64,000 nt of DNA from an uncultured Thiothrix sp. Lineage in GTDB: Bacteria > Pseudomonadota > Gammaproteobacteria > Thiotrichales > Thiotrichaceae. The position numbers were made by a program, and so were the translations under genes. Position 1 is the stretch's first letter. Every line of letters starts with the position of its first letter. Below, piece after piece: positions 56,756 through 64,000 of this stretch. Below the pieces are notes generated by a model that did not search any database, was not told the origin of the DNA, and saw nothing but the letters and a program-made list of their open reading frames with translations. The stretch lies in NCBI RefSeq assembly GCF_937873765.1, contig NZ_CALMZC010000016.1, forward strand, positions 1 through 64,000, given 5' to 3'.

Positions 56756-57117
56756 TGGTGGAGGCGGGGGGAATTGAACCCCCGTCCGCAAATCCGCTGC
56801 TTGAAGGCGCTACATGCTTATTCAATCTTTTGTTTAACCCGCATCCCGCCGATTGACAGGCTGGCTTGCAGGCTGTTTCAGTTTGGGTTTAGCGCTTTTG
56901 CCCTGAACAAACGTAAGCGCGATCTTATGTTAGATGATGCCTGAAACTCGAACGCATAAGCACGGCCTCGGTCAGACAGCTATCGGCAGGTTATTAAGCT
57001 GCGAGAGCGTAAGAGTCGTCGTTTGCGACTATTTTTTGTGACTAGTGTTTAAGTGGTCACCACACCCACTGCATGCTCCCCAAGTTTTGTAACCCACGTC
57101 GAAGCCATGTCGCCCCC
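56756..57117 (-). ncRNA. ssrA: Transfer-messenger RNA (tmRNA)
   Basis: The 362-nt RNA begins GGGGGCGACATGGCTTCGACG and ends in a T-arm with GGGTTCAATTCCC and an encoded CCA. The two ends pair as the acceptor stem (GGGGGCG with CGCCTCC). The tag frame starts at GCA 57026 and reads ANDDSYALAA before tandem TAA stops. It rescues stalled ribosomes and marks the peptide for proteolysis. It is one-piece, and its 3' end hosts the mobile element. Confidence 0.95.
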
Positions 57118-57230
57118 ACTGATCACCCAACTGGTGGAAGCGCGTATTATATGCGCTTGTGTTCTCTCTGTCATGTGCTTCCGTCTTTCGGTATCATATT
57201 TGCTTTAGAAATAACAGGCGATTTGATCCC

Positions 57231-60200
57231 ATGTTGATCCTTCCCGGTAGTCTTGCCCTTTCAAATTTCCGTCGAAACAAGCTCTTAACTGCCCTCCAAG
57301 CGCTTGTGCCGACCATAACTGCGATTCAAACTGTGTATGTCCATTTTGTGCGGACTACCCGTGAACTGACCCAAGTCGAACAAACTCAGCTAAAAACCAT
57401 ACTCGAATATGGAGAAGAGCTGGGTGCTGGCTTGCCGAATGGCAACTTATTTTTAGTGACCCCGCGCCCCGGTACCATTTCGCCTTGGTCGAGCAAGGCC
57501 ACAGACATTGTGCATAATTGTGGTTTAAAAGTAGTTGAGCGCGTTGAGCGTGGGATTGCGTATAGCATCGAAGCAAGTCAGTCTTTTAGTAACGCTGAGC
57601 AAACTAAAATTTACCAAGCTCTGCATGATCGCATGACCGAAACCGTATTAAACGATTATCAAGATGCGCTCGTGTTATTCAGTACCGCTGAGCCTGCAAC
57701 TTTGCGTCATGTGGATATTTCCACTGATGCGCGGGCTGCCTTAGCCAAAGCCAATCAAGACTGGGGTTTAGCCTTATCGGCGGATGAAATTGATTATTTA
57801 GCGGCCAATTATGCGGAGCTAGCACGGAGTCCAACCGATGTTGAGTTAATGATGTTCGCACAAGCCAACTCAGAGCATTGTCGCCATAAGATCTTTAATG
57901 CGGATTGGATTATTGATGGCAAGCAGCAGGAAAAGTCACTGTTTGCGATGATCCGCAATACTTACCAACATGCGCCTAATGGTATTCTGTCGGCTTACAA
58001 AGATAATGCTTCTGTGATTGAAGGCTTTGATGCCACGCGCTTTATGCCGAATGGCGAAGGCCATGAGTATCATTATACGCACGAGCCCGTGCATATTCTC
58101 ATGAAGGTGGAAACTCACAACCACCCAACCGCAATTTCGCCCTTCCCCGGAGCGGCTACAGGTTCAGGTGGGGAAATTCGGGATGAGGGGGCTACTGGTA
58201 TTGGTTCTAAACCCAAAGCAGGTTTGTGTGGCTTCTCAGTGTCTAACTTGAAAATTCCCAACTTCACTCATCCTTGGGAACGTGACTTTGGTAAGCCTGA
58301 ACGTATCGTGTCCGCTTTAGACATTATGCTGGAGGGGCCGATTGGTGCAGCCGCTTTTAATAACGAGTTTGGTCGCCCGAATCTTGCGGGTTATTTCCGT
58401 ACCTTTGAGCAAGAAGTGCCGGGTGCGAAAGGTTTAGAGTTACGCGGTTATCACAAGCCCATCATGATTGCCGGTGGTATGGGTAATATTCGTGCCGGTC
58501 ATGTGGAGAAAAAGCCCTTACCCGAAGGAACACCCATTATTGTTTTAGGTGGTCCGGCGATGTTAATTGGTTTGGGAGGTGGTGCTGCTTCCTCAATGGC
58601 CTCAGGTACGAGTAGCGAGAATCTGGATTTCGCTTCAGTACAACGTGGCAACCCTGAAATGCAGCGTCGTTGCCAAGAAGTTATTGACCGTTGTGTAGCG
58701 ATGGGTAAAAACAACCCTATTCTGTCGATTCATGATGTGGGTGCGGGCGGTATCTCTAATGCGATTCCTGAAATCATCAATGATGCCGGGCGTGGGGGTA
58801 AGTTTGAACTGCGTACCGTGCCGAATGATGAACCGGGAATGGCTCCCATGGAAATTTGGTGTAATGAGGCACAGGAGCGCTATGTATTAGCGATTGCAGA
58901 AGAGCGTCTACCCGTGTTTCGTGAGTTGTGTGAGCGGGAGCGGGCTGTATATGCGCTAGTGGGCACGGCAACGGTTGACCAGCAGCTCTTAGTCGGGGAT
59001 TCATTGTTTGATAATTACCCCGTGAATCTGCCGATGAATGTGCTTTTGGGTAAACCACCAAAGATGCTGCGCGATGTGCATCATCAGACTTTCCATAAGC
59101 CAGAATTGAAGCTGGAAGGGATTGTGCTGCGTGAAGCGGTAGAGCGTGTTTTGACCTTACCAACCGTCGCTTCAAAAGCTTTCCTTATCACCATCGGTGA
59201 TCGCAGCATTACTGGCATGGTTGCGCGTGATCAAATGGTCGGACCTTGGCAAGTGCCGGTCGCGGATGTTGCGGTGACCTTAACTGATTATGTGGGCTAT
59301 ACCGGCGAAGCGATGGCGATGGGCGAGCGTACTCCCCTTGCTTTAGTCAATCCAGCAGCTTCAGGGCGAATGGCGATTGGCGAAGCGATTACCAATATGG
59401 CTGCCGCTGATATTGCAAAAATTGGTGACATTCGCCTCTCGGCCAACTGGATGGCCGCTGCAGGTTATCAAGGTGAAGATGCAGCACTATTTGATACCGT
59501 GCGTGCTGTCGGTGAGGAGCTATGCCCGCGCTTAGGGGTTGCGATTCCGGTCGGTAAAGATTCTCTATCAATGAAAACGGTTTGGCAACAAGGCGAAACT
59601 GCACGTGAAATGGCTGCGCCCTTATCGTTGATTATTTCTGGGTTTGCTCCAGTCCAAGATGTACGCAAGACCTTAACCCCACAATTGCGTACAGATCGCG
59701 GGGACACCGATTTAATTCTGGTGGATTTAGGTAAGGGCAAAAATCGTTTAGCAGCCTCGGCTTTAGCCCAAGTCTATGGTCAAGTCGGGCATTACGTACC
59801 GGATTTAGATGACCCACAAGCCTTGAAGGATTTCTTTGAGGCGATGCAAGACTTGCGCAGCGAGCAACTGATTCTGGCTTATCATGATCGTTCTGATGGA
59901 GGCTTATTAGCCACTTTAGCGGAGATGTCCTTTGCAGGCCATGTCGGGGTCACCGCAGGTTTGGGGGATTTGGCGGATAATGCTTTACAAGCTTTATTTA
60001 GTGAGGAGTTGGGTGCGGTTCTACAAGTCTGCCATTGCGATACGGATACCGTACTATCGGTTTTCCGTGAAATGGGTTTGAGCCACCATGTGCATGTGAT
60101 TGGCGAGCTGAATGATACGGATGAATTAGTGCTGACCTTTGGGCACGATGAAGTATTGCGTGCACCACGCACACAATTACAGCAACTGTGGTCTGAGACC

Positions 60201-61121
60201 AGCTACCGTCTGCAAGCCTTACGGGATAATGCAGACTGCGCTACTCAAGAGTTTGAACGGATTGCCGATGCCCAAGATCCGGGCTTAAAAGTTAACTTGA
60301 GCTTTGATCAGGATAATGATATTGCAGCTCCCTTTATTCATACCGGTGTGCGCCCAAGTGTTGCGATCTTGCGGGAGCAAGGCGTGAATGGGCAAATTGA
60401 AATGGCGGCAGCTTTTGATCGGGCAGGCTTTAAAGCGGTGGATGTGCACATGACCGATATTATCAGTGGTCGGGTGAGCCTGAAAAGCTTCAAAGGGTTA
60501 GTGGCTTGCGGTGGTTTCTCGTATGGGGATGTACTCGGTGCAGGCGGTGGTTGGGCGAAAACGATTCTGCTGAATCCACGCGCTAGTGATGAATTTGCCG
60601 CTTTCTTTACACGTGCTGATTCCTTTGGTTTAGGAGTTTGCAATGGCTGCCAGATGCTATCCCAACTGCGCGAGATGATTCCGGGGGCTGCACATTGGCC
60701 GCGTTTCTATCGGAATGCCTCTGAGCAATTTGAAGCGCGTCTGGCAAGTGTAGAGATTCTAGAGTCCCCATCTCTATTCCTACAAGGCATGACAGGCTCG
60801 ATTCTACCGATTGCAGTAGCGCACGGGGAAGGGCGCGCAGTGTTTGATACCTCAAACCCTGAACAAGTTTTGGCTGAAGGTTTAGTCGGCTTACGTTATG
60901 TCGATAACTACGGTCAAGCGACTGAACACTATCCGGAAAATCCGAATGGTTCACCTTTAGGCATTACGGGTTTAACTACCAAAGATGGACGTTTCACCAC
61001 CATGATGCCGCATCCGGAGCGGGTATTCCGTGCGGTTCAGCATTCTTGGCGGCCTAATGAGTGGTTGGAGGATGGCCCGTGGTTACGGATGTTTAGAAAT
61101 GCGCGGGTTTGGGTGGGGTGA
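57231..61121 (+). CDS. purL: Phosphoribosylformylglycinamidine synthase
   Basis: This 1296-residue enzyme converts FGAR to FGAM in purine synthesis. ATP-binding and FGAM synthase motifs include [42 protein letters not shown] and [14 protein letters not shown]. The C-terminal class I glutaminase has [11 protein letters not shown] (catalytic Cys) and a [10 protein letters not shown] His. The full fused length is typical of proteobacteria. ATG 57231 starts [14 protein letters not shown] like E. coli PurL; the frame is open to 57159. Confidence 0.95.
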   Translation: MLILPGSLALSNFRRNKLLTALQALVPTITAIQTVYVHFVRTTRELTQVEQTQLKTILEYGEELGAGLPNGNLFLVTPRPGTISPWSSKATDIVHNCGLKVVERVERGIAYSIEASQSFSNAEQTKIYQALHDRMTETVLNDYQDALVLFSTAEPATLRHVDISTDARAALAKANQDWGLALSADEIDYLAANYAELARSPTDVELMMFAQANSEHCRHKIFNADWIIDGKQQEKSLFAMIRNTYQHAPNGILSAYKDNASVIEGFDATRFMPNGEGHEYHYTHEPVHILMKVETHNHPTAISPFPGAATGSGGEIRDEGATGIGSKPKAGLCGFSVSNLKIPNFTHPWERDFGKPERIVSALDIMLEGPIGAAAFNNEFGRPNLAGYFRTFEQEVPGAKGLELRGYHKPIMIAGGMGNIRAGHVEKKPLPEGTPIIVLGGPAMLIGLGGGAASSMASGTSSENLDFASVQRGNPEMQRRCQEVIDRCVAMGKNNPILSIHDVGAGGISNAIPEIINDAGRGGKFELRTVPNDEPGMAPMEIWCNEAQERYVLAIAEERLPVFRELCERERAVYALVGTATVDQQLLVGDSLFDNYPVNLPMNVLLGKPPKMLRDVHHQTFHKPELKLEGIVLREAVERVLTLPTVASKAFLITIGDRSITGMVARDQMVGPWQVPVADVAVTLTDYVGYTGEAMAMGERTPLALVNPAASGRMAIGEAITNMAAADIAKIGDIRLSANWMAAAGYQGEDAALFDTVRAVGEELCPRLGVAIPVGKDSLSMKTVWQQGETAREMAAPLSLIISGFAPVQDVRKTLTPQLRTDRGDTDLILVDLGKGKNRLAASALAQVYGQVGHYVPDLDDPQALKDFFEAMQDLRSEQLILAYHDRSDGGLLATLAEMSFAGHVGVTAGLGDLADNALQALFSEELGAVLQVCHCDTDTVLSVFREMGLSHHVHVIGELNDTDELVLTFGHDEVLRAPRTQLQQLWSETSYRLQALRDNADCATQEFERIADAQDPGLKVNLSFDQDNDIAAPFIHTGVRPSVAILREQGVNGQIEMAAAFDRAGFKAVDVHMTDIISGRVSLKSFKGLVACGGFSYGDVLGAGGGWAKTILLNPRASDEFAAFFTRADSFGLGVCNGCQMLSQLREMIPGAAHWPRFYRNASEQFEARLASVEILESPSLFLQGMTGSILPIAVAHGEGRAVFDTSNPEQVLAEGLVGLRYVDNYGQATEHYPENPNGSPLGITGLTTKDGRFTTMMPHPERVFRAVQHSWRPNEWLEDGPWLRMFRNARVWVG

Positions 61122-61135
61122 TTTAAGCTAAGTAA

Positions 61136-61168
61136 AAGTTTAGGGGGCAATGAGCCCCCTAAGTTTTA
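61136..61168. terminator. Bidirectional terminator between purL and the dehydrogenase gene
   Basis: TTAGGGGGC (61140-61148) pairs with GCCCCCTAA (61154-61162) around AATGA, with A-rich and T-rich flanks. The genes on both sides converge on it. Confidence 0.75.
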
Positions 61169-61175
61169 AAGTAAG

Positions 61176-63686
61176 TTAAGCCCGCAGCTTCTCATTCTCT
61201 GGATCATACGGTGATTCAATGATCACCGTCGCAACATAGCGCTTACCCAGAATTTCTACTTCCAATTGCGTGCCAATAGCATCTAAACCGGGTGTTACCA
61301 TTCCCAAAGCTAAGGATTTGCCAATCCGCCAGCCGTATCCACCGGAAGTTGTCCGACCAACCACTTGTCCATTGTGGAAAATAACTTCCGAACCGCGTGC
61401 ATCTGCATCGGTTACACCCTGCACTTCAAGGGTAACGAAAGCATTTTTGAAACCACGTGCCTGCCAATCAATCAGTGCTTGTTTGCCAATAAAATCAGGT
61501 TTATCTAAGCGCACGAAGCGATTTAAGGCCGATTCTAAAGCAGAGTATTCAATCGACATTTCGCGCGGGATTAAACGATAGGATTTCTCTAAACGTAAAG
61601 AGTCCATCGCACGAATCCCGAAGGGTTTAATATCAAATTCAGCACCCGCTGCCATCACTTGATCGAAAATGTAGTTTTGCATTTCAATCGGGTGGTGCAA
61701 TTCCCAGCCTAACTCACCGACGAAGTTCACCCGTAAAGCTTGGGCTTGGGCTGCACCCACGTTGATTTTCTTGCCGGTGAGCCATTTGAAATTGGCATTC
61801 GATAAATCAGTGTCCGTCAGTTTTTGCAGTAAATCGCGTGAGCGTGGGCCTGCAATCACTAATACACCGTATTGAGTCGTTACTTTTTGCAGTTTGACAC
61901 TACCATCCTCAGGGCAGAGCTTTTCTAAATAGTCATAATCGTGACGTTCAAATGCCCCTGCGCCGACTAAATAATAAGCTTGCTTACCCGTTTTATACAC
62001 GGTGAATTCAGCGCGTACCCCACCCTGTTTAGTGAGCATATGGCATAAGCCAATGCGTCCTATCGCTTGCGGGATTTTGTTAGCGAATAAGAATTCCAAC
62101 CAAGCTTCTGCACCACGTCCTGTCACTTCATATTTAGCGAACGCACTCATATCTAAAATGCCGACTTTTTCCATCACATGCCGACATTCTTGACCGACAA
62201 ATTCAAAATAATTTGAGCGACGGAAAGAGTATTTTTCAACAATCCGCCCATCCGCTAAGGGTACACCGTGATTTTCATTCAGCAGTACATCAGGGGGATC
62301 CAAATCTTCTTGGGTGAGTTGGTAACCTGCGGGGGCAAACCATTGGGGACGTTCCCAGCCATAGGTTTGACCAAACACCGCACCCAAAGCTTGCATACGG
62401 CTATAGCAAGGTGTGGTTTTTAAAGGACGTGCAGCAGGGCGCTCTTCATTCGGATAGTGGACGGTGAAGACATTGCTATAGGCTTCTTCATTTTTTTTGC
62501 GTAAATAACCCCGTGAAGCATAAGGGCCAAAGCGCCGTGGGTCGACGCCCATCATATCAACGGTCGGCTCACCATCTACTATCCATTCAGCTAATTGCCA
62601 ACCTGCACCACCAGCGGCAGTAATCCCGAAGCTATGCCCCTCATTCAACCAGAAGTTTTTCAACCCCCAAGCAGGCCCCACCATGGGGTTGCCGTCTGGG
62701 GTATAAGCAATTGCCCCGTTGTAAACATATTTAACACCCACTTCACCAAAGGCAGGAACGCGATTAATACAAGCTTCAATATGTGGCATTAAGCGGTCGA
62801 GGTCTTCTTGGAATAGCTCATTTTCACAATCAGGAGCAGGGCCATCGACATAGCAGCAAGGTGCACCTTTTTCATAAGGGCCAAGTAATAAACCACCAGC
62901 TTCTTCACGTAAATAGTAGCCAGCATCGGATTCGCGTAACACACCTTGTTCGGGCAGTCCTTGCTTTTTACGTTCTAAAATTTCTGGATGTGGTTCAGTC
63001 ACAATGAACTGATGCTCAACCGGAATGACTGGAATATCTAAGCCGACCATTTCGCCAGTTTTGCGGGCGAAGCTACCAGTGCAGGAAATCACATGTTCAC
63101 AAGTAATATCACCCTTGTCGGTTTTGACCAACCAGCGTCCATCTTCTAGCGATTCAATCCCCGTGACGGCTGTATGTCGATAGATTTCTGCACCACGCGC
63201 CCGCGCCCCTTTGGCTAAAGCGGTCGTTAAGTCATTCGGTTGGATATAGCCATCTTCTGGGTGCTGAATCGCGCCAATTAAGCCTTCGGTATTACACATC
63301 GGCCAAATGGCTTTTACTTCATTGGGTGTAAGGAATTTCACATCGACACCAACGGTTTTGGCAACACCCGAATAATAACGGTATTCATCCATGCGGTCTT
63401 CAGTGCAGGCGAGGCGAATATTAGTGACTTTGCTAAAGCCAACTGATAAACCGGTTTCCTGTTCCAACTCTTGATAAAAGCGTACCGAATATTGATGCAG
63501 CTTACCGACTGAATAGCTCATATTAAACAGGGGTAATAAACCTGCAGCATGCCAAGTCGAGCCAGAAGTCAGTTCTTTGCGTTCAATCAGAACGACATCC
63601 GTCCATCCTTTACGCGCGAGGTGGTAGAGCGTGCTAACGCCCACTACACCGCCACCGATTACGACCGCCTTGGCCTGAGATTTCAT
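61176..63686 (-). CDS. FAD-dependent dimethylglycine/sarcosine dehydrogenase-like protein (GcvT family)
   Basis: This 836-residue protein has an N-terminal FAD domain (VIGGGVVGVSTLYHLARKGW, then ERKELTSGSTWHAAG, with the His that may carry the covalent flavin). A middle FAO_M segment follows and C-terminal GcvT folate-binding domains from about residue 430. The layout and length match dimethylglycine and sarcosine dehydrogenases, which pass the methyl group to tetrahydrofolate. The exact substrate is not certain. It is alone, with a palindromic operator upstream. Together with the betaine methyltransferase it could complete betaine demethylation. Confidence 0.85.
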   Translation of the reverse strand: MKSQAKAVVIGGGVVGVSTLYHLARKGWTDVVLIERKELTSGSTWHAAGLLPLFNMSYSVGKLHQYSVRFYQELEQETGLSVGFSKVTNIRLACTEDRMDEYRYYSGVAKTVGVDVKFLTPNEVKAIWPMCNTEGLIGAIQHPEDGYIQPNDLTTALAKGARARGAEIYRHTAVTGIESLEDGRWLVKTDKGDITCEHVISCTGSFARKTGEMVGLDIPVIPVEHQFIVTEPHPEILERKKQGLPEQGVLRESDAGYYLREEAGGLLLGPYEKGAPCCYVDGPAPDCENELFQEDLDRLMPHIEACINRVPAFGEVGVKYVYNGAIAYTPDGNPMVGPAWGLKNFWLNEGHSFGITAAGGAGWQLAEWIVDGEPTVDMMGVDPRRFGPYASRGYLRKKNEEAYSNVFTVHYPNEERPAARPLKTTPCYSRMQALGAVFGQTYGWERPQWFAPAGYQLTQEDLDPPDVLLNENHGVPLADGRIVEKYSFRRSNYFEFVGQECRHVMEKVGILDMSAFAKYEVTGRGAEAWLEFLFANKIPQAIGRIGLCHMLTKQGGVRAEFTVYKTGKQAYYLVGAGAFERHDYDYLEKLCPEDGSVKLQKVTTQYGVLVIAGPRSRDLLQKLTDTDLSNANFKWLTGKKINVGAAQAQALRVNFVGELGWELHHPIEMQNYIFDQVMAAGAEFDIKPFGIRAMDSLRLEKSYRLIPREMSIEYSALESALNRFVRLDKPDFIGKQALIDWQARGFKNAFVTLEVQGVTDADARGSEVIFHNGQVVGRTTSGGYGWRIGKSLALGMVTPGLDAIGTQLEVEILGKRYVATVIIESPYDPENEKLRA

Positions 63687-63730
63687 AGTGATGCCTCTTG
63701 GGTATTAAAATTGCCTATGAAATATCATTG

Positions 63731-63748
63731 ATTGACTAGTTAGTCAAT
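63731..63748. promoter_or_regulatory. TetR-type operator upstream of the dehydrogenase gene
   Basis: ATTGACTA (63731-63738) and TAGTCAAT (63741-63748) form a perfect inverted repeat spaced by GT. It lies 45 bases upstream of the start codon. Inverted repeats of the form TTGACTAnnTAGTCAA are common targets of TetR/BetI-like repressors. The regulator gene is not in the window. Confidence 0.6.
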
Positions 63749-64000
63749 GGAAAGTTAGTGACCAAGAGAGCGGCTTAAATGAAGCTTTGGAGTGATCACA
63801 AAACCTCTGATAGAGTCGTGTTAACATAATCGTAGCAGCTTTGTGTGGGTAGTTTTAGGATGTGGTTATTCCATAAAGTATTCCACAAAAGGCTGCTACT
63901 TGGTTACGTTGAGCTCAGGTTAATTAGGAAAAAACTATACAGCTAGAATAAGCACCACATAAGTAAGCCGATGAGTTGCTTCAAGCCCTCATCAGATCAA

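Larger units (their letters stand above)
46801..56769. mobile_element. Integrated ~9.9-kb P4-like element at the 3' end of ssrA
   Basis: The element lies between a 62-bp imperfect direct repeat (46801-46862 and 56674-56735, 54/62 identical, the last 26 bases perfect). The nine bases GAGGCGGGG also occur at both sides (46861-46869 and, inside ssrA, 56761-56769). The integrase gene sits next to ssrA and reads away from it, the usual layout for islands in ssrA. Inside are a Toprim primase, a DUF927 helicase, AlpA, two ribbon-helix-helix regulators, a cassette of membrane or secreted proteins, iterons and a hairpin array. No capsid, tail or conjugation genes are seen, so it needs a helper to spread. 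The exact crossover point is uncertain. Confidence 0.8.

Noticed and set aside
56525-56944. 139-codon plus-strand frame overlapping the integrase start and tmRNA
   Set aside because: It lies antisense to ssrA and the integrase, and its sequence is explained by the tmRNA.

Overview
The window looks like a chromosome segment of a gammaproteobacterium. The markers are an rnfABCDGE-nth cluster, an lptD-surA-pdxA cluster, a dapE-yffB pair, a long fused PurL and a one-piece tmRNA with an Enterobacteria-like tag (ANDDSYALAA). A Thiotrichales (Thiothrix/Thiolinea-like) host fits, but I cannot prove it from sequence alone. Apart from the tmRNA there are no rRNA or tRNA genes.

Region 1-12.0 kb: the end of a secreted protein, a homocysteine methyltransferase, a lone TnpB gene without a normal start codon, def, zapE, lpxH, a DUF1841 gene, and nth with the complete Rnf electron-transport complex on the minus strand. 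A probable ~75-nt sRNA with its own promoter and terminator sits between rnfA and pdxA. Region 12.0-23.6 kb: pdxA-surA-lptD (outer-membrane assembly), a two-AT-hook coiled-coil protein, an operon of two unknown genes with cysG, a LexA-like domain protein, yffB and dapE, then roxA and purB. Region 23.7-26.3 kb: a decayed SUMF1 gene, a UPF0175/DUF3368 toxin-antitoxin pair and a second SUMF1 gene coupled to it. Region 26.4-35.1 kb: pckA, a DEAD-box helicase, a glycosyltransferase-like gene, aspS, and small secreted proteins including a YcnI-like one.

Region 35.1-42.8 kb is a complete polyol (mannitol/sorbitol) uptake and oxidation operon: binding protein, two permeases, ATPase, polyol dehydrogenase, SDR dehydrogenase and an AraC regulator. 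Next come dsbD, a graveyard of IS1 and IS5-like transposase remnants, a small membrane protein and ridA.

Region 46.8-56.8 kb is an integrated ~9.9-kb element at the 3' end of ssrA, bounded by 62-bp imperfect direct repeats that carry a copy of the ssrA terminator. It encodes a P4-type integrase, AlpA, a split Toprim primase plus DUF927 helicase, two divergent ribbon-helix-helix regulators, and a cassette of four membrane or secreted proteins of unknown function. Tandem GGTGGAACA iterons lie near both ends, TATACCGT motifs lie near both att sites, and an ~870-bp noncoding hairpin array sits next to the right-hand iterons. This looks like a P4-style satellite or plasmid-like island with an unfamiliar cargo, and is the most novel part of the window.

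Region 57.2-64.0 kb: purL, then a dimethylglycine/sarcosine dehydrogenase-like gene with a TetR-type operator upstream. With the methyltransferase at the left end it suggests glycine-betaine breakdown.
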